This document shows, piece by piece, positions 55,601-64,000 of a stretch of 64,000 nt of DNA. Every line of letters starts with the position of its first letter. The first letter of the stretch is position 1. The position numbers and the translations under genes were made by a program. Below the pieces are notes generated by a model. It saw only the letters and a list, made by a program, of their open reading frames with translations. It ran no database searches and was not told the DNA's origin. The stretch comes from Temnothorax longispinosus (Eukaryota > Arthropoda > Insecta > Hymenoptera > Formicidae). Location: assembly GCF_030848805.1 (NCBI RefSeq), contig NC_092363.1, forward strand, positions 1,178,001 through 1,242,000, given 5' to 3'.

Positions 55601-58274
55601 AGAACACTTGAAAAGTCATCGTCGGCTAATAATTAAATTCGTATCAATAGTGATCTACATACATTAATATACAGCAAATAAATATGTTCGTGACACTTGA
55701 GCTATTGTGAAATTCAACAATTATTCAGTCTCTAGTAAAAAATATTAAAAAAATTTGGATCATGGTACAAAACCTTTCTATCGTTCAGCGCTCTACCTAC
55801 CTACCCTCTGCGGGTGTTACACTTATTATCAGACACCCTATATACAATAAAAATGTATAAGAAATATATGAAAGATAGCAACTCGAGGACTTCTAAAATC
55901 AATGATTTTACAATCTATTTCAAATTACGCATTGAAATTGCATTATGATTGAATATGGAAGATTAAGATTCGATTATTGGAGCTTAATCAGTTTTATCCT
56001 TATTGGTCAATGCTCAATTGGTCCGACGCGCAATCACAATGCAATGTCAACCTTCGATGCATAGCTTAATATCATCGCTATAGCACATAAAGCATGTCAT
56101 GTTATCGCGTTATACACGTATAAATTATTTCGATAAATGCATGTTTCTGTTGTCTGATCACCATTCTAGTGCACACGCGTATTGCGTTCTAAATTATTTA
56201 CGCTTACGGGCCTATTATTTATTGCCGCTCATCGTATTATTCTATTGTATCCGCAAACGTAGGTTAATATACGTAGACATGCGACGAATAGTGAATTATT
56301 ACGATACCTCATAAATGTTAAAGATAGAGGGAATTACAACGTTGTAATTGGAATAACCCCGCGCATGCGGAAGTCGCGTCGCGTAGGCGGCGATAAATCT
56401 CGCTGCGTCGACATTATTTTCTAAACGAGAGTCCCTCCAACTCTAAAGAGGTTCATACTTACTTAATTGCGCATATTATTTCAGCAGAGAGCGGCTAATT
56501 GCCTGAATGCGAAATTATTACTTGAATAGGACACTATGTACGAAACTGACAATTAAATGGCAGTAGTTGCCTAACGGAGAGAGAGAGAAAGAGAGCGCAA
56601 TTTCGCCACTAGGATGTAACACCAGATAATTCCTCCCTTTTTCGCTCCTTCCAGTAATTAAAGGATACAAACGATCAAATTTCAAGAAATTTGAAACGTG
56701 AAATTTCTTTCTCACGTAATAAAAGATTCAATATCAGAATTGTGTCACTCCGGTTGAGAAATATGCAATCGGTAAGCGCTATTTCACACGTAGTGGATTT
56801 CGGGTATGTGAATATGTATGTCGTTTGCAATATATCGGCCAAATTACAATATTTATGCGCCTTGTAACTTCGTTCTTTGTCTTGGCGCTTCGAAATTTGG
56901 CGCATCGAACAGTCCCGAAATTCGACCCGCGTTGCCAACTAAATCCCTAACGAAGATCCCAAGCGACCGGGAAATTTACGACGGGCGTCAGAGAAACGGA
57001 GGACAGGCATCTATGAAACTTGAGTAAAATTCCATCCATCTCTAATAATTCGAGCTCCTCGAATATCCTGCTTGACATATGTTACGAAAATCGCAATAGA
57101 ATGTAGATTTTATAAAGTACGAGCTGTTTATTTGAGAAGAAAAAGAAATCCAATTTGGAAAAAATCTCATTAACGGTGACCTCGGTATCTTATTTCAATT
57201 TTGAATATTTCTTTCTCTTATATTATTTTAAAAATATTGGTGGTTATTTTAAAAATATAATCTCAGCTCAGATTTTTCAAACACTCTTATTTTTTTTGTA
57301 CGCTTGTAAAGCAATGCAATCAGCGGCCTTCACTTCCCCGATAAATGAAACGGTTGCTTTAATAAGAAGTGCTGTTTTATAGACACTGGCTATCTCTTCA
57401 ATTAGCCTGACAGAAGAAACATAAGAGCAGTTTTGCATAATAGCGCGGAATATGAGAAACTTTAATCCACGCAATATCGCTGTAAAACGTTTTCTTTTAG
57501 TCGACTGTCACGTAAATGCACCGCCGCGCCCGCGTAAAATTTATATCGTTTTTAAGGTAAATTTAACGCGCAAATGAAATTCCAGAGATATTTAAATTAT
57601 AATTCGAACAAAATCTAGTTTTATAACAAATCGTACGTGGCTCAAGAGAACATATCTGATAAATCTGAAATAGAAAGGTTTGAAAGAATCTCGGACTCGA
57701 AGTATTTCTTTGCTGATCCGTTTCTCTTTCATCCGTAAAAGCGCGTAAAAGTGTTTGCAGCGACATGCGAGGTCGTCAAAGAAAACTTGCTATAACATTC
57801 TTTGTTCGTCATGCAGATGGAAACAATATGTCGAGATCGTAAAAAAAACGCGAAGTCAGTGTGGTACAGATATTTGGCGCAACAGAACGAACACGTCATT
57901 TACAAAGGACATCCTCTTCTCGTATTACTGGTTACAAACATCGCGTGGTCATCGATACACGGATCGATTTTGCTGGATGACAGGTTATCCCAATGGGTCT
58001 GATAACAAGATGTATGGACGACGATGAGCCTTCGAGGAATAAGTTCAATGATAAGCAACGGTTACGTTAAAAGATAAAGTAGCGGACGAGATGAAGCAGA
58101 GACACCGTCAATTAATGTTCTCGGAACTTAATAACAGCCAACCGCGCGCGTTCACGTAATCGAGTATAGAGTTCATTGACCGTAATAATAAAGAATTTAA
58201 GCGGAAGAGGTTCCGACTAAGTTATGCAAAAGTTGTTATTAACGAAAATGAGAGTTATTTAGATAAGATGTAAT
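52606..58274. other. Non-coding stretch without recognisable genes
   Basis: AT-rich DNA with CpG-richer parts at about 53700-54300 and 54880-55600. Open frames are short (up to about 108 codons elsewhere, here mostly 60-94) and without domains. A 12-bp-arm inverted repeat lies at 54640-54689. Confidence 0.5.
54640..54689. repeat. Perfect 12-bp inverted repeat with 26-base loop
   Basis: TGCAATAAAGAA (54640-54651) and TTCTTTATTGCA (54678-54689) are exact reverse complements. The arms are followed by weaker pairing towards the loop. The total hairpin is about 50 bases. It is not recognised as any known small RNA. Confidence 0.75.
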
Positions 58275-58405
58275 AATGGGTGCGTTCCGTTTTACACATG
58301 ATGCGCATAATGCATCATTTATTATCCTTATTGTTGTTCACCGAATGTTGAACAAGAATAAGTGATGCATTATGCGCATCATGCGTGAAACGGAACGCAC
58401 CCAAT
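58275..58405. mobile_element. 125-bp foldback MITE, PIF/Harbinger-like
   Basis: Seen directly: the element at 58278-58402 is almost entirely an inverted repeat. Its first 47 bases match the reverse complement of its last 47 with three differences, all transitions. The ends read GGGTGCGTTCCGTTT inward from both sides. AAT flanks both sides (58275-58277 and 58403-58405). Further pairing near the centre (TTATTGTTGTTCA with TGAACAAGAATAA) leaves a small loop. Known: PIF/Harbinger elements make 3-bp duplications (often TWA) and commonly have G-rich ends. Inference: a Harbinger-type MITE; AAT is not the classic target, so the superfamily is tentative. It is non-coding and would fold into a long hairpin if transcribed. 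Confidence 0.82.
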
Positions 58406-58553
58406 ACACAAAATTTTCGACGAGTAATGGCTTTGCGCAATTCCAGAACTTGTTGAGAAAAAGAAAAGCAGAATTCTGCCAATTAGGTATATTAAAATTC
58501 TAAAGTGCTGACTTTTTATAGAAATCCGTTCACAAGTATTTTATGATTCTAGG

Positions 58554-58627
58554 TAAGGCTGGGTGATTTGCTTCGAAGGTTTCGATATTCGAACTTCGAA
58601 GCTTTGAATTCTTTCGAAGCTTCGAAG
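58554..58627. repeat. TTCGAAG-box cluster, possible hAT-type end
   Basis: Four copies of TTCGAAG occur between 58572 and 58627, two of them forming the palindrome TTCGAAGCTTCGAA. The cluster directly follows AAGGCTGGGTGATTTG. Known by general pattern: some hAT-type elements begin with a C/T-AGGGCTGGG-like end followed by such palindromic repeats. No partner end or 8-bp duplication was found, so this is at most one end of a decayed element. Confidence 0.35.
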
Positions 58628-59256
58628 TTGTCAAAAGTAACAGCCGTAATATATATTAGCCTAGTAGAGTCGACGACCTTTTTATTCGGACAAGAATTAT
58701 AGCGAGAAAAATGTCTTACGTGAGAAGGAACTCGTTGCTGTTTGTCCATTAATATCGGCGATTAGATAATAGTCATTGCAATTTATGCCACGAAAACAAT
58801 TTCGCTGAGGAGGCAGCTGAGTAGCCACTCAAAACATCACACCGACTCGTATCGATCGTTAAACGAAATGGAGGCAATTAAATGAAATGGTTACGCTCGA
58901 AAACGCTCGCTGTTGTTTCTCGACTTCCATTCTCCATTACCTCGCGCGAAAGTCGATACACGTGTTAGGGTAAAATACATAGGTGCTTTATCAAGCACCC
59001 GTTGCAAGCGTTAAGAGCAGCTGCCTGATGAGAAAAGTACTTGATATTTAAGGATCGTTCATTTCGCGTTGAAATCTCAATTTCCAAACATATCGTCGAT
59101 ATTTAGAAATTGTCGATTTCAGTCAATATCGCCATAATAAAAATAATTCCTGCAGAAACTTACTAGTTGATAAAAAATGTGAAAATTCATTAAAAATAAA
59201 ATATTGAAATATCAAATACTTTTAACGATGTGCGAGAGAAATAGAAGCATTTTAAA

Positions 59257-59280
59257 CTGTGTCACATTTATGTGACACAG
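59257..59280. repeat. Perfect 11-bp-arm palindrome
   Basis: CTGTGTCACAT and ATGTGACACAG are exact reverse complements with only TT between them. It resembles a dyad binding site for a dimeric regulator in form, but no specific factor is recognised. Confidence 0.8.
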
Positions 59281-59371
59281 CACACGACCCTGTTATCGAC
59301 ATTTATGATTTTACGTGTTCAATGCATGTTCTCCGGCGCGGCACTTTGAAATCATTAACGCTAGCGCATAC

Positions 59372-59374
<3 letters not shown>

Positions 59375-59409
<35 letters not shown>
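59375..59409. repeat. (TG)17 microsatellite
   Basis: A pure TG run of about 35 bases, followed by a single break and a further TGTGT. It explains the Cys-Val and Thr-His repeats in frames that cover it. Confidence 0.96.
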
Positions 59410-59416
<7 letters not shown>

Positions 59417-62400
59417 ACAAGAAAGGCGAAAGTTTGTTCCCTTGCAGGACGAGCAAACAATTTTTTGAACCTTTGATCTTTTCCTTCAGCGCAGCGTATC
59501 GTTTCACGAAGATTAATGTGTGTCGCACGCTCGCGCATAAGAGTGACTCGCTGTAATCTTTGCGAAGGAAAAAGAATCACGTTGGCGGGATTTCGTTCGT
59601 GTTCTCTGAGATAACGCGATTTTTTCGTCGGAAGTGCGAATCATAAACTTGCAGCAACGGCCGCGAGTCCGGAAAAAAAAGGAAATGGAAAAAACGAGAA
59701 AGCGGAAAGAGAATGCGGTCTCAAAACAAGGGGTAGCAGCAACGCCAGCGGCGAGTAACTGCTACTTAAGCGCGATGCAAGAGAGTGAATATCGGACTGT
59801 AAGGGGAATTTACGTGTGGGCTTCGATAAAGTACCGGCGAACTTCCGCATTGAAGACAGTTCGAGTCTGATATCTCGAACGCGACGATACGGCGGCGTCG
59901 GTATACGACGAGGGTACGACGGGGACGACGGGGACGAGGTGAGAACTCGAGACAGAGAGACAGGGAGGACAAGCGGCATCCCGGTGGTGCAGAGTGATGG
60001 TAGGGGGTGAAGCGGTGCAGAGCGAGCGATGGCGCAATAACGTTCGTCACCGAGAATTTCCAATATCACCGTCCGTAGTTATTGACGGACCGTAAACTCC
60101 ACCGAATGGTAATCTAAAATCGTGCGGAAAATGAGGATGCGTACAATCGATGATTCGCGGCGGCGATCGTTTATAGCCACGGGGGTCCGGCGAATATATA
60201 TACGCGTAATTATACAGCACCGCGGCACCGTACCGTCACGGCCGTTTTCACCGATGAATGATAAATCGCATCCTCCGCTCGCGTCCGCGGAGAGTGTGTT
60301 TCCTCTGATCGCGCCGCGCCGCGCCGCGTCGTTCCCGCCGCTCCGCGCTCGCGAATTCGAGCCGAAATTATATATCTGAATATGCGGCACCGACTTGCCG
60401 TTCATTAATCGTCCTCGATCCGGTCATATTATGTAGCACCATCGACTCGTCCCGATTATTATACAACGTTATCGGGATAACTGCGCTCGCTACGTAAACC
60501 CGATTACCACGAACGAGAAGCGAAGGAAAACCAATTGTCGCGAATATCGAGTATATTCAAGTGATGTGTTCGAACTTTCCGAGAAAAAAACGCATATGCT
60601 ATGACAAAATTCAACAATTGTTCCTACGTGAAAGATAACACACTTCAATATTTATTTTTAAATAATCCCAGTTACAGTTAATAGGCGGATGATAAGAATT
60701 GTTCAAATTAATATCTTACTTGGTCAATAGACGAATAAAAAAAGCAAAGTTCAAAGAACAAATATACATGAATAAAGGATACAGCAAGCTCAAAATTTTC
60801 CCTAAATTATGATAAAACTGCAACGTCGAGACAATAAAGAGACCGGGGGAAGTATGAAGCAAAGTTTTCCTGACTAATGCGTGCTTCGGAATGCGGCAGG
60901 GTGGAAACCACCGTAACTTCAATGGAGAAACTAGCGCGTAGCATGAGAATCACATTAAAAACTCACGCGATCTTATGCACGAAGGTTAACTGCATCAACC
61001 TTCGTTCGCACGCGTACGCTGACGTTGAAAATATGGTGCCCGTTAAAACGAGCTCGCGCTCACAAAGGTTGATGCACGGCTCCGTGAACACTGGCAACTC
61101 AATGAGCCATTTTTTTTTTTAATTCGCGCCAGCAAAGCCCATTTCGGGGCCGGGCGCGGTGCAAAGTTTCGTTTCGGAGTTGTACGGTACGCGTGACCAA
61201 ATTCCAAGAGTCATCGAAGCGGATTGATTAAAACTTTCGACGGTGTTCTCTGTCGCATTAATGTCGCGCGGGGTATTCGAGCCGCGTGCCAAAAGCGCAG
61301 TGAAACGGAGGCGCGAGCTGAAAAACGGCACGCCGGGAGACAGTATCCCCGACGCCGTGACGCAGTGTACGACGTCTTCGCGAGCAGGTCGGATAAAAAA
61401 TAGTCGTATAAATCCTGCAGGAAATCGATCTGGCGTCCTTCTTTCTCTCCAGGTTTCTCCCCTGGCACCCTTCTCCCACCTTGACACACGCGAGATTTAC
61501 TCGCGGCCAGGAACCAATTTCACCTCTCCATCCGTCATATATCCACCTGATTAGGCGATTTGTTGCAGCCGGATATTCCGAGGGGATATGACATGTCGCC
61601 CGGACGACTCTTTCGCGATCGGCACCGTGACTTTACGCGTTCGTACGTCCATTATTCTACAAGTTGTTCAGCTTGACCGCACTTTCCGATTATTCATAAA
61701 TTTTTCGGTTCTCTATATAAGATATTGAAAGTAAAATGTATGGAATATCTTACGGAATAATCTTCTCTTGAACATTAATCAAGTAAGCATTAATAGTTAA
61801 GCAATGAACTGGAAATTTAGAAGGATTAGAATATCAATTATTCACTTGCGGATCTATGTTTACTTGCAAGTCTTAGGGATCTATAATAAGCATTAGAAAG
61901 TGATGGAACTAAATCGACCCAAATAAATTATTATCTCTAAATTAGAAACTCTAATTAATCTTAGAGTATGAATTTCTCGTAATGATAACATATGTTGATG
62001 TTTGCGTTAATTATATTACCAAGACTATTATACTGCAATATCAGGTTGCACATGATATATATATATACACCCAACTTATAATAATAACGTTTGATCTAAT
62101 TAACAAAACCACCGCGCGAGAGAACATCGACATGTATTATTACTCAAACCTCAAATCAAATTTGTTGCACCAACATGCCACTAACTTTAGATTTAATTCC
62201 TCGCATTGGGCGTATTTGCTAATAAAGTTAAGTTTGCACCATAGCAAAGAAAGACTTTAAGAATGTCTGAGAAAGTAATCAACCAGCGCTAGCACTAAAT
62301 CCCACGGGATTCTGGCTTCGCGTTGAATACCTTTTCAGACTCTAACTCGTTCTAAATCCGTCTTATATCTATGGCACGATGTTAAATCCATTAAAGACTT

Positions 62401-64000
62401 ACGCTGTATGAATCATCATAAATTATCAACCGCGAACGTTTTACTACTCAAGAAAACGAGACAAACGTCGGAAGTAACTCGCGACCGGCGAAGGTGGATT
62501 CGACAGAGATCTATCGGATCCATCGGATGATCAAAACTCGGAGTGTTATGCGAATTAATTAACTCGAAATGTAACGGGATTTCAGACACGCAGTCGCAAT
62601 GCGAAACCCCCATATCTGTCCGTTTGAGATGTGAATTTGTCCCGCAAATTACATTATGTACACGAGGCACGGCCTCCGGAACACGATGTGAGTCTTCCGG
62701 CCGAAGGCACAACGCGAGAGCATGCACTCTGGACGCGCGACCGTGTGCTGGTAAAATTTAGACAGCGAATTTCAGGATACGCCGAATTGCTGCAACCCAG
62801 TCGACGGCGCGTCGACGGCACGGCGGGCGCCGACTGGGGACGGGCGAGTCCGGGGACTCGTTCCGTCCGCGTCGGGTCTCCCGCCTCGTCTCGTGTGCGC
62901 GAGTATACGCAATCCCAAAATATTCCGGAGTGGCGATATTTTCTGAACATACGAACGGCCGACAACTGGCCGTCTGTACACGGGCCGCGTGCGTCCGGGC
63001 AATTTACAACGGCGGCCTTTTGAATTCAGCAGCGCTCAACCGAGTGCAGAATTTTAAACAATTTGCCGCGTGACATGCCGACAGTTTCTATAAAGCCCGC
63101 GAAATCTGTACGGATTTTTTTTTTGTATATTGGGAGCCAACAGAAAGATAAATTGGTAGGGGATATATTTAGGCATTCATACGGCATACCCACATTTAGC
63201 GCTAAATATGATGCATGCGCATCTACGAATGAACATCCATGTTATCGCATTTCTCACGTGACTACGTTCGGAGTTTCTGCACCTGTCGGGAAAAGACGGT
63301 ACGACTAACGTCAATCGTTTATCTTTCAGCAGATATCTTCCTAATTGATGTCAATTATTGCGAATTGGTATCCTTGCCGTCAATCAAATCTCGATTCTAT
63401 CAGGTCACCGAATATTGTGGAACAAATTGCTCGCTTGGTCCAGACTGTCTAGAGATTGGAGAACTTGGCTTGAAACTGATTTCTACGCTCGGCGTCATTA
63501 TTTTCGTTATTTTCGCGACACAACGGCGGCCGAATCAAATCCGTTGAATTCGCTCGAGCATTTCGTCAGAAACGCAATCACAGAAACAATAGCACGAATC
63601 TAAATCACCAGACGTTCGTTAGGAATGCATTTTGAACATGTACTTTGGACGGATTTCGTATTAACTAGCAGCTTTGCCCATCTTTTCTGAGAGAAATTTA
63701 TTCTATATACGATCGCAGGCATTTTGACGCAAAACAATCGACACTTTCGACAAAACTCGATCTCAATCGATCTTTTTTTTCAAATACGAGTATTTCGGTG
63801 CCATATCCGAGTTCGCCCAGGCGTGCATTGTTGCGAATGCAACAGTCGCAACACATATTTTCTCATACGGCGCTGACTGTGCTCGGCGCAAAACTGAAAA
63901 TACGCACGAGAAGAGTTCGGCGCGTTCGGAGTTTTTCACAGTGCATTCGGCAAAATATCATCTCTCGGTAACAAAATCCGATATATCCTGAAGTGCGGTC

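Larger units (their letters stand above)
58406..64000. other. Non-coding stretch, largely CpG-rich
   Basis: No gene could be supported. CpG-rich sequence at about 59400-60600, 60840-61700 and 62300-63250 creates many overlapping frames (for example 59641-60069 minus, 142 codons; 62631-63023 plus, 130 codons; 61119-61487 minus, 122 codons), with up to three frames open on one strand at a time and no domain. Small tandem units include GCGCC at 60311-60328 and ACGACGGGG at 59916-59933. A poly-T run lies at 61110-61120. Confidence 0.5.

Noticed and set aside
55793..55808. CTACCTACCTACCCT resembling the end of the 1264-bp TA element
   Set aside because: The likeness is a short simple repeat without the following TTCATT sequence or a partner end.
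59641..60069. Three overlapping minus-strand frames in CpG-rich DNA
   Set aside because: Several frames are open at once because stop codons are rare in this composition. None shows a domain and their content is low-complexity Ser/Leu/Pro/Arg.

Overview
The window reads as insect nuclear DNA, most likely hymenopteran and plausibly from an ant. It is AT-rich overall, with many CpG-rich patches that show no obvious CpG depletion, long (GA)n/(CT)n microsatellites, small transposon relics with terminal inverted repeats, and a run of exactly 500 N that marks a scaffold gap. There is no bacterial-style gene packing. The taxon is an inference from sequence texture; no marker gene confirms it.

I found no protein-coding gene, tRNA or rRNA that I can support. 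The longest ATG-started open frames are about 100-166 codons, carry no recognisable domain or motif, overlap one another on both strands, and several are only translated microsatellites. The window is best described as intergenic or deep-intronic DNA. Small exons without diagnostic motifs could be missed by eye.

The main structures are DNA-transposon relics without coding capacity. (1) A cluster at 25118-27386 contains a 929-bp TTAA-flanked piggyBac-like element, a 1264-bp TA-flanked element about 70 bp further on, and a 338-bp TTAA-flanked piggyBac-like element nested inside the TA-flanked one. (2) A 215-bp TA-flanked foldback element lies at 19925-20139. (3) A 125-bp foldback element lies at 58278-58402 and is flanked by AAT repeats. 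(4) A pair of 34-bp inverted repeats brackets the 500-N gap (51998-52605) and is flanked by TTC repeats; its ends resemble those of element (3), so the gap probably sits inside another foldback element. (5) A pair of roughly 120-bp direct repeats lies at 28924 and 29673.

Layout: 1-19 kb is unannotated DNA with (CT)n/(GA)n tracts at 1.9, 3.8, 4.7 kb; 19.9-20.1 kb holds the first foldback element; 22.7 kb has a 123-bp (GA)n tract; 25.1-27.4 kb is the nested transposon cluster; 28.9-29.8 kb has the direct repeats; 30.6-30.7 kb has (ATGT)n and (AT)n; 41.4 kb has (TC)n; 46.4 kb has an ACC-rich repeat; 52 kb is the gap inside its inverted repeats; 58.3-58.6 kb has a foldback element and a TTCGAAG cluster; 59.4 kb has (TG)n. 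Nothing suggests genes working together here.
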